Shown: piece after piece, positions 1 through 9,652 of the stretch
Numbering within the stretch: position 1 is the first letter of the stretch
How the letters are laid out: the number at the start of each line of letters is the position of its first letter
DNA from: Chitinophagaceae bacterium
GTDB lineage: Bacteria > Bacteroidota > Bacteroidia > Chitinophagales > Chitinophagaceae
DNA length: 64,000 nucleotides
Reading direction: 5' to 3'
Assembly (NCBI GenBank): GCA_947447825.1
Contig: CANFLL010000005.1
Location: 22,995 to 86,994, forward strand
The notes under the pieces: generated by a model
What the model was told of the DNA's origin: nothing
What the model saw: only the letters and a program-made list of their open reading frames with translations
Databases searched by the model: none
Made by a program: the position numbers and the translations under genes

Positions 1-558
1 TTCTTGATGAGTGTAGAGGATGTATTCTCTATCACTGGTCGTGGAACAGTTGCTACAGGTCGTATCGAACGTGGTATCATCAAAGTTGGTGAAGCAGTTG
101 AAATAGTAGGTCTGATGGAAACTCCATTGACTTCTACTGTTACTGGTGTTGAAATGTTCAAAAAATTATTAGATGAAGGTCAAGCAGGTGATAACGCTGG
201 TTTGTTGTTACGTGGTATTGAAAAGAGCCAAATTCGTCGTGGTATGGTAATTTGTAAGCCCAAGTCTATTACTCCTCATACTGAATTTAAAGGTGAAGTT
301 TACGTGCTTTCAAAAGATGAAGGTGGTCGTCATACTCCGTTCTTTAACAAATACCGTCCTCAGTTCTATTTCCGTACAACTGATGTAACTGGAGAATGTA
401 CACTTCCTGAAGGTACTGAAATGGTTATGCCTGGTGATAACATTGCCTTGACTGTTAAACTGATTCAGCCGATAGCTATGGAAAAAGGTCTTAAATTTGC
501 GATTCGTGAAGGTGGACGTACAGTAGGTGCTGGTCAAGTTACTGAAGTAATAAAATAA
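1..558 (+). CDS. tuf: Elongation factor Tu, C-terminal part (truncated by window start)
   Basis: Frame open from base 1; [22 protein letters not shown]...[18 protein letters not shown] is diagnostic of EF-Tu domains II/III. Confidence 0.98.
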   Translation, partial: FLMSVEDVFSITGRGTVATGRIERGIIKVGEAVEIVGLMETPLTSTVTGVEMFKKLLDEGQAGDNAGLLLRGIEKSQIRRGMVICKPKSITPHTEFKGEVYVLSKDEGGRHTPFFNKYRPQFYFRTTDVTGECTLPEGTEMVMPGDNIALTVKLIQPIAMEKGLKFAIREGGRTVGAGQVTEVIK

Positions 559-593
559 GAATTAACTAAGAAATTAATAATTCTTTTATATAG

Positions 594-632
594 AGTAGCT
601 AATTAGCATTATGTTAATTAGCTACTTTTTTT
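594..632 (+). terminator. Intrinsic terminator after tuf
   Basis: agtagctaatta (594-605) / taattagctact (615-626) perfect 12-bp arms followed by T-run. Confidence 0.8.
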
Positions 633-634
633 AC

Positions 635-705
635 ACGGGCATGGTGCAATGGTAGCATACGGGTCTCCAAAACCTTTGATCTGGGTTCGAATCCTAGTGC
701 CCGTG
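635..705 (+). tRNA. tRNA-Trp (anticodon CCA)
   Basis: Acceptor acgggca/tgcccgt, D-loop AATGGTA, anticodon loop CTCCAAA, T-arm CTGGGTTCGAATCCTAG, discriminator G; classic tuf-trnW-secE-nusG order. Confidence 0.95.
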
Positions 706-746
706 CAAGTAACGTTTGTACACTATAGTATCAAAAGTTTTAAATT

Positions 747-947
747 TTGAACATGAACAAAATATCAGCATATTTTAAAGACAGTTACCAAGAGCTGGTA
801 GAGATGGTAACATGGCCAACATGGCTACAGTTACAACAAAGCACTTTAATTGTTTTAATTGCAACTGTTTTAATAACTGCTTTAGTTTGGATTATGGATT
901 TCAGCAGTAATCAATTATTAAAGTTGATTTATTCTTTATTTAAGTAA
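747..947 (+). CDS. secE: Preprotein translocase subunit SecE
   Basis: 66 aa, ..DSYQELVEMVTWPTWLQLQQSTLIVLIATVLITALVWIMD; synteny with nusG. Confidence 0.93.
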   Translation: MNMNKISAYFKDSYQELVEMVTWPTWLQLQQSTLIVLIATVLITALVWIMDFSSNQLLKLIYSLFK

Positions 948-956
948 TAGTAAACT

Positions 957-1562
957 ATGGAAGAAGGAAAAGTTGTGTTGGCAGATGTTGCGGAGACTCC
1001 ATTAGATAATACTAAATACTTTGCTCTCAGAGTTGTGAGTGGAAAAGAGAGAAGCATTAAAGAATATCTTGATAAAGACATTAGTAGAAATGGATGGACT
1101 AATATTATAAAACAAGTATTTCTTCCTACTGAGAAAATCTATAAAGTACAGAATGGAAAAAAGCAAATGCGCGAGAAAAACCTTTATCCAGGTTATATTT
1201 TTCTAGAAGTATTTGATGGCAAGTTGCATGATGATATTGTTCAAAGTGTTAGTAATGTTACAAATGTTATGCACTTTTTGACCGATGGAAAAGGTAGTAA
1301 GGGTAATATCATTTCTCTTCGCAAGAGTGAAGTTAACAAAATGCTTGGTAAGGTTGATGAGATGAATGACCAAGGAATAAGTATTAGTGAGCCATTTATT
1401 GTAGGAGAAACTATAAAGATAATTGAAGGTCCTTTCAATGACTTTAATGGTGTCATTGAAGAAGTAAATGATGAAAAAAAGAAGTTGAAAGTTTCGGTTA
1501 AGATATTTGGTAGAAGTACTCCAGTTGAACTAAATTATGTTCAAGTTGAGAAGCTCGGTTAA
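957..1562 (+). CDS. nusG: Transcription termination/antitermination factor NusG
   Basis: NGN motif (KYFALRVVSGKERSIKEYL..LYPGYIFLE) plus C-terminal KOW (FIVGETIKIIEGPFNDFNGVIEEVN). Confidence 0.95.
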   Translation: MEEGKVVLADVAETPLDNTKYFALRVVSGKERSIKEYLDKDISRNGWTNIIKQVFLPTEKIYKVQNGKKQMREKNLYPGYIFLEVFDGKLHDDIVQSVSNVTNVMHFLTDGKGSKGNIISLRKSEVNKMLGKVDEMNDQGISISEPFIVGETIKIIEGPFNDFNGVIEEVNDEKKKLKVSVKIFGRSTPVELNYVQVEKLG

Positions 1563-1629
1563 ATTAAGAATATTCAAATAAAAAAGGCATCTATTATTAG
1601 ATGCCTTTTTTATTTGAATATTCTTAATT
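1562..1629. terminator. Very long perfect hairpin terminator after nusG
   Basis: 31-bp perfectly complementary arms (1562-1592 / 1599-1629), 6-nt loop attatt, internal A-run/T-run. Confidence 0.85.
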
Positions 1630-1708
1630 GTATTAATTTCTTATTAATATTCCTTTTGTAATGCATATTTTAAAGTACCTTTTTTTACTTTCAGGTTGCT
1701 TTTAAATA

Positions 1709-4177
1709 TTATTCAATTATCTTTTCTACTCTTGCCAGTTTTCCATCTATATTAATACCTTCTAGAATTAATCTTAGCTTCTTTGAGATGTCGTTATTGA
1801 AGAATTCTATTTGTACAGTTTTTGTTTTTCCATTTGTTAGCACATAAGGATTCCAATATAATGTACTTCTTGTATCTGTTTTATAATCATTTTGATTTAT
1901 TTCATAATTTGGATTGTAGAATTCTTTATATGGAGTATATCCTGCTAACAACTGAAAATTTAAACCTACTCCCGGTGTTGGTTTAATATCTCCCCCCTTT
2001 CTAGTATAAACACATATTGCTCCACCAGCACCTCCACTTGAAGGGCCAAAAAAGGGTGGTGGATATACTTTCACATAAGCAACATCATTCATTGAAATTA
2101 TCTTTATTTGATCTTCTTCTGCCTTTATTTCATCTAGATATAATTCTGGTCTACTTCCTCGCCAATTTAAACTAACATCTGCGCCATTATTTACAATTTG
2201 TAGCCCAGCTACTCTTCCTTGTAAATAGGAAAATACATCTTGGGAAGATGCTGCAAATGGATCTGATGTTACATCAAACTGACGACTATCGCCTCCTGAA
2301 AATAATCCACTTGCATATTTTTCGTCAAGCACATCTACTTGTCTTTTTACTTTAGTTCTTACAGTAACATCTTCTAGTTGATGTTCAGCTTTGCGTTTTT
2401 CTATTCTCGCCTTTTCTGTATATAGCATTCTGCTTCTTTCTAATAGTGATGTGTCTTTTAAATCATAATCCCAAAGGAATGGAGAGGCTGTTATTGTACT
2501 GTATTTTTTTGATGGTGCATCAATTAATCCTGTTTTAAATCTAATCTCAACTCTGTCGGTTAAACTTTTATTACCGGCAAGTTGATAATAAATATAAACA
2601 GTATCATAGAACATTATTCCTTTCTGTTGAAAGTTCCCTGTCCTAGTTACTGGTAAAAAGAGCGTTTGCTTGCTGCTATCTTTTCCTTTTAGGATACAGA
2701 AAATTGTTTGGTTAAGCATTGATGTCTTATTTAGGTTACCAAATATGTTGCCCTTTAGACCCATAAACTCAGTTTCTTTTTGATTTATTATACTTGGAAC
2801 TTTACCCAATGTCACTTCTTTCCAATTAAATTTACGCCAACCATGTGTAAGCATAACTAAATCTAAATGTGTAAGAACAGAGTCCTCTTTGCTACTAAAG
2901 TAATAGGAAGGATTGTGAATTATTCCTTTTATGTCACCACTTAATAATAAATCAGAAACGATGTTTGAACTTGCATCTGTAAGCAGATTAGCATCTGTTA
3001 CAGCTACCGACATATTTGATAATAAAGAATCGTCTACTTCTATTTCTACAGTGTTCATTGCTCTTTTATCGACCCCTTTTTTTGTTATTCTTACTTGTGG
3101 ATTAAACAAAAACTTATAATTATTAACAAATACTATCCTTTCTGCTATGGGTGCGAAGTTGGCATCAAAAAGTGTTATTTGTAATACACCTGTTGGCAAC
3201 TCTGTAGTAGGTATCTCGCCAATTGCAGAATATCTGGTACTTAAATTTATTTTTGATTTATATATTTCATGTTGATGCATGGTTGCAATTACATACATCA
3301 AATTCATATTCTCTCCAGCATTTTTAGTTCTATTCACAAAGAAAAGTGCTTTGTTTTTTGTAGGTTCAACCTGTAATGATGCACCTGAGGATAAACCTAT
3401 AGGTAAGTTATTAACGTGTGTTATGCCATATTCATCTAGCCATGTAACAGAGAATGGTTGTGTACTGTCTGGCTGAATATTAAAGCTTCCCATTCCGTCA
3501 TGTTCAGTACTAACCGAGTCGATGAATTCTCCTTTATTATTCTTTAAGGCACCAACTGCACTAACAGGTAATCCATATTCATTATTAATTAAAAAAGCAA
3601 TTCTATTGGATACACCATTAAGAATGCTGCCTCCTTCTGGGAAAAACTGTATGCTAGCTGAATGTTTTTTAGGTTGTGTTACGACTGCAGTTTGTTTCTT
3701 TTCATTGGATGAGCCTTTTTTTATGGTTTCTATTTTGCCAATAACCTTTTCTTCCTGAATTTGATCAACTTTAATGTCTTTGTTAAAAACAAAAGCAGTA
3801 TCAAAGTTTAGCATCCATTGGGTATAGGCTTTTACATGTAGGAATTTTCCAGTATAATCTGCTGGAATGGTAAATTGTCCCCTTGCACTTGAAGCAAACA
3901 TGGGTGTCATAATGTGCTTTATAAGAACTCCTTTATCATCAAACCAATCAACATAAAAGTTCTTACTACAATCAGATAAGTCAAGCCCCGTAATTACATA
4001 AGCCTTATACCAAACTGTTTCACCTTTGTAATAGATACCTTTGTCGAAATGTAAGTGTGCTTTTTCTTGTGGAAAATCATCTGCATATTTAGCCAAAGTA
4101 GAATCAATGGATTGTGCTGTTAGCTTATGAATTAGTAACAGCATAAATGCAATTGTCAGTGTAAATTTAATATTCAT
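1709..4177 (-). CDS. Secreted protein with MG2/macroglobulin-like N-terminus and C-terminal TonB-receptor plug-like domain
   Basis: Signal peptide MNIKFTLTIAFMLLLIHKLTAQ; plug-like VFSYLQGRVAGLQIVNNG...SGGAGGAICVYTRKGG near the C-terminus. Confidence 0.7.
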   Translation of the reverse strand: MNIKFTLTIAFMLLLIHKLTAQSIDSTLAKYADDFPQEKAHLHFDKGIYYKGETVWYKAYVITGLDLSDCSKNFYVDWFDDKGVLIKHIMTPMFASSARGQFTIPADYTGKFLHVKAYTQWMLNFDTAFVFNKDIKVDQIQEEKVIGKIETIKKGSSNEKKQTAVVTQPKKHSASIQFFPEGGSILNGVSNRIAFLINNEYGLPVSAVGALKNNKGEFIDSVSTEHDGMGSFNIQPDSTQPFSVTWLDEYGITHVNNLPIGLSSGASLQVEPTKNKALFFVNRTKNAGENMNLMYVIATMHQHEIYKSKINLSTRYSAIGEIPTTELPTGVLQITLFDANFAPIAERIVFVNNYKFLFNPQVRITKKGVDKRAMNTVEIEVDDSLLSNMSVAVTDANLLTDASSNIVSDLLLSGDIKGIIHNPSYYFSSKEDSVLTHLDLVMLTHGWRKFNWKEVTLGKVPSIINQKETEFMGLKGNIFGNLNKTSMLNQTIFCILKGKDSSKQTLFLPVTRTGNFQQKGIMFYDTVYIYYQLAGNKSLTDRVEIRFKTGLIDAPSKKYSTITASPFLWDYDLKDTSLLERSRMLYTEKARIEKRKAEHQLEDVTVRTKVKRQVDVLDEKYASGLFSGGDSRQFDVTSDPFAASSQDVFSYLQGRVAGLQIVNNGADVSLNWRGSRPELYLDEIKAEEDQIKIISMNDVAYVKVYPPPFFGPSSGGAGGAICVYTRKGGDIKPTPGVGLNFQLLAGYTPYKEFYNPNYEINQNDYKTDTRSTLYWNPYVLTNGKTKTVQIEFFNNDISKKLRLILEGINIDGKLARVEKIIE

Positions 4178-4298
4178 ATTTTAGGTTTGAAAAAACATTG
4201 ATTAGGAATCTCTCATTAAGATTAAAAGGTGATACAAAATAACTAGTAAACATAATTAGATTGAATATTATTATACCTAAATCTAATTTCTAAGGATT

Positions 4299-5066
4299 TT
4301 ATTCCTCTCTCTTGTGTAAGTTTCCTTTCGTTTTTAAATACATATATTCTTTAAAATGTTGTTCTATATAATAGCCTAGTTCTAAGTCATTAAATTGTTG
4401 AAGAAGTTCATAATCTGGTCTATACTTGCGCATGAAAGTATCAATTTCTGGACTTTGTAATTTCGTAATTTTTCGCACCATTAGTTTAGAGAATCGATAG
4501 TTTATATACCTATCTTGCTCTTGCTGTATTAACCTGTTTTGTAGAAACTGTAAATTTCTGTTTCGTCTAAATCTAAACATATTAATTAGCTCATCTAGGT
4601 CTAGCCCAACAGTTGCACCACCTGGACTATAGGTGTTATCAGAACTAAGCTTGATGCCTGGTTTTTTATAATCAAAGTATTTTTGGTAGTCTTTTCTATT
4701 TTGTATAGAGTCTAATCTGTAATCTCTCGTTCTAACCGTTACAGCTGGTAGTTCAACTGCTTTTAAATGAATACTAATATCAAAATTGCTGGGGTCGCCG
4801 ATGGTGTCAACGGCATATTTCATTGTGTTTTTATTGAGTAATGAAAACCAAATGGAGTCTTTAATTCGAACAGTAAGACTATATCTACCAGCAGAATCTG
4901 TAATGGTTCCTCTGCCAGAAGTGCTTCTTACAGTAACGGCCTCAATCGGGTTTCTTGCAGAGATGTCATAAACTGTTCCACTTATCGTAATGAACTGCGC
5001 TTTTACTGGCAAATAAATAACACTCAAAAAAAGAATGAGTAAAATATACAGGTACTTTCTAATCAA
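4299..5066 (-). CDS. Carboxypeptidase-like regulatory domain (CarboxypepD_reg-like) secreted protein
   Basis: Signal peptide; ITISGTVYDISARNPIEAVTVRSTSGRGTITDSAGRYSLTV. Confidence 0.8.
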   Translation of the reverse strand: MIRKYLYILLILFLSVIYLPVKAQFITISGTVYDISARNPIEAVTVRSTSGRGTITDSAGRYSLTVRIKDSIWFSLLNKNTMKYAVDTIGDPSNFDISIHLKAVELPAVTVRTRDYRLDSIQNRKDYQKYFDYKKPGIKLSSDNTYSPGGATVGLDLDELINMFRFRRNRNLQFLQNRLIQQEQDRYINYRFSKLMVRKITKLQSPEIDTFMRKYRPDYELLQQFNDLELGYYIEQHFKEYMYLKTKGNLHKREE

Positions 5067-5337
5067 AATAAATCCTTTAATAGCGTAATATTAAGACACC
5101 CTACTCGAACAATTTACTTTGTATTTATTATTAACTGATTTTTGGGTAAATGCAAGCTGAAAGCTACCCAAATGCTGGGCTGGTATTATTACTGTAATAT
5201 GGCTATTTATTATGTTTTTACTACATACTTGATTATTGAATTTTACCAATGTATTTGCAGTCTCTTGCCACAGATCATTGCACAGATGGCTTTGGACTCA
5301 AATTTAAAAAGTTAGCTTGATACCGTCTATTAATACA

Positions 5338-5910
5338 CTAAACACCTTTATCTAAAAACTCTTTTATAACTTTTTCAGTTTCAATACAAGCTTTTTCAAG
5401 TTCATCATTTAAAATTACTTTATTAAAATGATGTTTGAAAGAAAGCTCATAAGCTGCTTTGTTTACCCTTGTTTGTAAGCTTTCGTCTGTTTCTGTGCCA
5501 CGACTAGCCAACCTAATTTTTAGCGCATCGATGCTTGGTGGTTCAATAAAAAGACTTAATGAATTATGCAGAAATTGTTGTTGAACATGTATTGCTCCTT
5601 TAACATCAATATCTAACATTGGCACTTTACCAATGCTCCACATCCGTTCTAGTTCCGATTTTAGTGTGCCATAGTACATACCTTCGTACACCATTTCCCA
5701 CTCAATAAATTCACCTTTAGTAATCTTTTTATTGAAATCTTCTTGCTCCAAAAAATAATAATCTTCACCATCCACTTCTTGCCCACGTTGTTTGCGCGTG
5801 GTGGCAGAAATGGAGAAGGATAAAAAAGGGTACTTAGCAAGCAAGTATTTAGTGATGGATGTTTTTCCTGCGCCTGATGGTGCTGTTATTATGATTAATT
5901 TCTTTTCCAT
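5338..5910 (-). CDS. gmk: Guanylate kinase
   Basis: KLIIITAPSGAGKTSITKYLL; FSISATTRKQRGQEVDGEDYYF. Confidence 0.97.
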   Translation of the reverse strand: MEKKLIIITAPSGAGKTSITKYLLAKYPFLSFSISATTRKQRGQEVDGEDYYFLEQEDFNKKITKGEFIEWEMVYEGMYYGTLKSELERMWSIGKVPMLDIDVKGAIHVQQQFLHNSLSLFIEPPSIDALKIRLASRGTETDESLQTRVNKAAYELSFKHHFNKVILNDELEKACIETEKVIKEFLDKGV

Positions 5911-5990
5911 AGAAAATTAAAATAGAATTGATAATTAGAAACTGACTATCTAGCTAATTGTTGTTTATTATTGAATATTACTCATTTAAT

Positions 5991-6263
5991 TTAAAGCTCC
6001 TTATGGCTACCATCACAAAACGGAGGATTTTTCGTTTTTTTGCAGTTGCACAGCCACACTTCCCCATCATTTTCGGCGGTAAATTTCATGCTTTTAAATG
6101 GAAATATTTGTTCACCATTTTCTTCTGTTGCCAATGTTTTATGACTGCCATCACAAATTGGATTTTTACTGCTCAATCCACAGGTACACCAAGCATACGT
6201 TTTTCCTTTTTCTACTGTAAATGCTGCTGGATAGGGTGTAAATACTTTTGGAAAATCGCTCAT
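5991..6263 (-). CDS. CDGSH iron-sulfur domain protein (two CDGSH motifs)
   Basis: CTCGLSSKNPICDGSHKTL and CNCKKTKNPPFCDGSHKEL. Confidence 0.93.
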   Translation of the reverse strand: MSDFPKVFTPYPAAFTVEKGKTYAWCTCGLSSKNPICDGSHKTLATEENGEQIFPFKSMKFTAENDGEVWLCNCKKTKNPPFCDGSHKEL

Positions 6264-6307
6264 AAAAACTAATTAAGTTGATAAATTTCACACGAATAAA
6301 AGACAAT

Positions 6308-7693
6308 TTACTTTAAATCGGGCATTAAAACTTCTGTTCCTTTAATAATAAACGAGAGTCTATAAAAATCCACATTCTCCGCAGCCCATGGATCCTGCAC
6401 TTTCCATTCCCTAAATGTATCATTGCTTACTAGTAGGCAGTGATTGATTTTTACGTATTGCAATATAAATATGTCTGCTTGCGTTTCCCTTGGTGATTCT
6501 AAATAGGTACAAATTTTCTTTACTTTTTCTAGAATGGTTCCATCTTCAACTTTATGTTTTAATGAAGCATCCGCAATCACTATGATGTCCGTAAATCCTT
6601 TTTCTTTCAAAAACTCAATCATCAATACAAGGTTTTGGGCATAAACCTTTTTATCTATCCTGCCCGAATTATTATGAGCCACATTGCTAGCGTCTAATAC
6701 GATAGACCGGTCTTGCATTTTGTTTATTTCAAAAAATTCACCATCAGCATGATAGTTCCCGTATTGTTTTACATGTTCACTCTTTTCCAAAAAGTTAGCA
6801 AGCAATTCTATTTCGGTTATTTCAATGGTAAACCAGGTAGGCATTTGGGCATTATCTTCATATTTGTATTCATCTATGTTTGAATGCAAAATTGTATTCA
6901 GTTTGTTGAGAGAAATCTTTTTGCCTTGTTCAATTTTCGACAAAACAATAAGCAGTACACGTTGGTCGTGCGTGATGTTTTCTTTTTTCACATACTCCAA
7001 ATCAACAAACTTTAAAAGGTCTTGTGCATCTCGCATTCCTTTCTCATTAGCTATTTTTAAGTCTTCATAGGTTCTAAAACCCCTTTTGCCAGCATCAATA
7101 AAATCTGCATGTGTAGGAAATCCTAATTCTTTTGCAGCAACAAATAAATTAGCATCAATGAATCCTTTTGCAAATGCTTCTAAAAGTTTTGTGCAATCTT
7201 CAAAGTTGTGCAACTTGGCATAACTGTATAATTGATATGGATTATTGAGTGGTGTTTCTACAATAAATGCCTTTGGCTCTTTTGCCTCTAGGTCTTTATA
7301 CAAAGTAAATCCAGAAATAAACCCTTTTTTCTTCATTAATTCGAATGTGGCCAAATCGCTAATGCCTGATTCTTTAACCAAAAGATAATCGTCGTGTTTG
7401 GTGTACCCAAGCGTTAGAGATTCATAAAATACATCGGCTGTAGGGAATCCTTTTTCTTGTGCCGTTAAATAATTCTCTAAGCTTTTAAAACCATTTGTTT
7501 TATGTAAAAGCAAACAGGCATTGTGATACAGGGCAAAAGAATCCTCTTCGGGCTGCTCACCATGAAGGATAAAAATGTTGTTTACTTGGTTGTTTTCTGC
7601 AAAACGACATAAGTCTGACAGATTCTCGAATTCTAATCGTGAAGACATTTCTGTAATTTTTACAGAATAATAATTATACTGTTCTTTTCTCAT
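6308..7693 (-). CDS. NYN/PIN-like (Zc3h12a-type) ribonuclease with N-terminal 14-aa repeats
   Basis: IVLDASNVAHNN...GFTDIIVIADASLKHK...ETQADIFILQYVKINHCLLVSNDTFREW; seven GFxxxxDFxxAxxx units upstream. Confidence 0.75.
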   Translation of the reverse strand: MRKEQYNYYSVKITEMSSRLEFENLSDLCRFAENNQVNNIFILHGEQPEEDSFALYHNACLLLHKTNGFKSLENYLTAQEKGFPTADVFYESLTLGYTKHDDYLLVKESGISDLATFELMKKKGFISGFTLYKDLEAKEPKAFIVETPLNNPYQLYSYAKLHNFEDCTKLLEAFAKGFIDANLFVAAKELGFPTHADFIDAGKRGFRTYEDLKIANEKGMRDAQDLLKFVDLEYVKKENITHDQRVLLIVLSKIEQGKKISLNKLNTILHSNIDEYKYEDNAQMPTWFTIEITEIELLANFLEKSEHVKQYGNYHADGEFFEINKMQDRSIVLDASNVAHNNSGRIDKKVYAQNLVLMIEFLKEKGFTDIIVIADASLKHKVEDGTILEKVKKICTYLESPRETQADIFILQYVKINHCLLVSNDTFREWKVQDPWAAENVDFYRLSFIIKGTEVLMPDLK

Positions 7694-7713
7694 GGCACTA
7701 TTTTTTTGTCTAA

Positions 7714-8835
7714 TTAATCTATGTTTATATGTTTTTTATTGGAAGATATAATCTTGTCTACAGTTTCGCTTTCTTCATCCAAGTCAATGTTTAATCCTAA
7801 AACTAATCCATCTTGCGGCGATGTAAAAAGCATTATTGGCACTGAGTAATTTGGCACTGAGTCATAATCTTTTATCAATCCTTCGTAAGTCGGTTCATCT
7901 AATACGTTCATTTCAAAATAATATTTCCAAAGAATTAAAGGAGAAATTTCGCCCATATAAATAGGTGCACTTATGCAACCTGCGGGTGTACTTTTTAGAT
8001 GTTTTATAATTTCATTTTCATCAATAGTTGCTTGTAGTCCAGCCATTGTGGGAAGCACTATGTTGATGAACTGACTATTTCCATTGGATTGATAGCAAAG
8101 AGTTGCCCATTTTTCAACTTCAGTTTTAAAAGGCGTAATTAAATTAGTGATTTGCTTTTTGATAGATGATAATTCTGTGGAGGTTAGAATATTAAGATTG
8201 GGCAAATCGAAACATTTGATAAAGTAGGGTACGTCCACTTCTATTTCCTCAATCTTTGTTACTACCCATGTTTCAAAATATTGTTCAGAATAGAACTTTT
8301 GAGGCATCAGCCAAACAGCATTGTTGGTGTTCGGTCTGGTTAATTTGTTAGTTAATAAATCTATTGGCGAAACAATTGCCATATTTTCAATAACAGACGA
8401 ATCATCGTAATGGCTTATCAAAAAATGATTGTCGCAACATAGTTCCATTAATCCATCATATCCATGCTTCGAAAGTGATAACCTGAAGCTTAATGACCAT
8501 TCTTTCAATAATTTATCAAATGCACTTTCCATCCTTTTGAAGGCCAGAAAATGACTGTTCGGTGGATGTTTTAAGGCTCTAAATGCTTTTTGATCATCTA
8601 TAAAGGATTCAATTATATCCATTATTTCAGTTTCATTACACATTCCAGAACTATAGATAAACCTAGCTTTATTTATTAGGTTTAAAGATTTTACAACGAA
8701 ATTAAAGGTGATAAAAAAGGTGCTAGAACCCACCTGACTAAACATATCACTAAGTAGATAGCCTGCTCTAATTTTATAGGCAAAGTCATATCCATTAAAA
8801 TCTTTAACGGGAAAGTCTAGTTGGATACTACGCAT
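7714..8835 (-). CDS. Hypothetical protein, possibly co-transcribed with the NYN protein
   Basis: Long ORF, 20-bp gap to the next same-strand gene; no family recognised. Confidence 0.7.
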   Translation of the reverse strand: MRSIQLDFPVKDFNGYDFAYKIRAGYLLSDMFSQVGSSTFFITFNFVVKSLNLINKARFIYSSGMCNETEIMDIIESFIDDQKAFRALKHPPNSHFLAFKRMESAFDKLLKEWSLSFRLSLSKHGYDGLMELCCDNHFLISHYDDSSVIENMAIVSPIDLLTNKLTRPNTNNAVWLMPQKFYSEQYFETWVVTKIEEIEVDVPYFIKCFDLPNLNILTSTELSSIKKQITNLITPFKTEVEKWATLCYQSNGNSQFINIVLPTMAGLQATIDENEIIKHLKSTPAGCISAPIYMGEISPLILWKYYFEMNVLDEPTYEGLIKDYDSVPNYSVPIMLFTSPQDGLVLGLNIDLDEESETVDKIISSNKKHINID

Positions 8836-9085
8836 AATATGTTTTATGCAAGTGTAGTCTTTATTACAAGGACTTTAGCTATTATTAATCATTAGTTCTT
8901 TAATAGTTTTTTTGTTTTTTAAGAAGGTAAGTAGGTTAATTGAAATATACATCACTTTATTTAAAATGTGGAAGGTAAATGAACCGCAAAGCTATTAAGC
9001 AAAGAGACTCCAAAGCGTTTGACAATTGGGCTAAGCCTTTTTACTCAAATAACGCATTGGAGTAGCCTATAAAAGTTTCATTTCC

Positions 9086-9410
9086 GAGGTTTCTTTTGTC
9101 GCATCTGAGGTTTCTTTTGTCTCATCCGAGGTTTCTTTTGTTGCATTTGAGGTTTCTTTTGTCGCATTTGAGGTCTCTTTTGTCGCATTTGAGGTCTCTT
9201 TTGCCGCATCCGAGGTTTCTTTTGTCGCATCTGAGGTTTCTTTTGTTGCATTTGAGGTTTCTTTTGTCGCATTTGAGGTCTCTTTTGTCGCATTTGAGGT
9301 CTCTTTTGCCGCATCCGAGGTCTCTTTTGTCGCATCTGAGGTCTCTTTTGTTGCATCCGAGGTTTCTTTTGTTGCATCCGAGGTTTCTTTTGTCGCATCA
9401 GAGGTCTCGG
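9086..9410. repeat. Tandem array of 15 exact-length 21-bp units (gaggtYtcttttgYcgcatYY)
   Basis: Units start at 9086+21n with no indels until 9401; partial 16th unit. Confidence 0.98.
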
Positions 9411-9652
9411 ATTGAGCCTTCAAAAGCGATTTTTGTTTAAAGAACTTGATGTGTTGGAAATGGTCTGTCTACCTATGATAAATTGAACTTTGTTTTGCCC
9501 CATGCTTACCAAATAATTGCACTCTGAAATTAGCAACCAACGCCGTCATTGTCTGGGCAAAGGAAACATCCGATATTATACGAACCTTTTATGCACCCGT
9601 AACAAATGATTTAATTAATGGTAGTAGAAACAAAAAAAGTAGTTTTGACGCT

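Noticed and set aside
5958-6272. 104-aa plus-strand ORF opposite the CDGSH gene
   Set aside because: Antisense of a clear CDGSH protein; no support.
9067-9440. Three overlapping ORFs (KETSDAT-type, MRQKKPRMQ-type, LRFLLSHPRFLL-type)
   Set aside because: All are translations of the 21-bp array in different frames; open only because the unit is a multiple of 3. Reported as a repeat.
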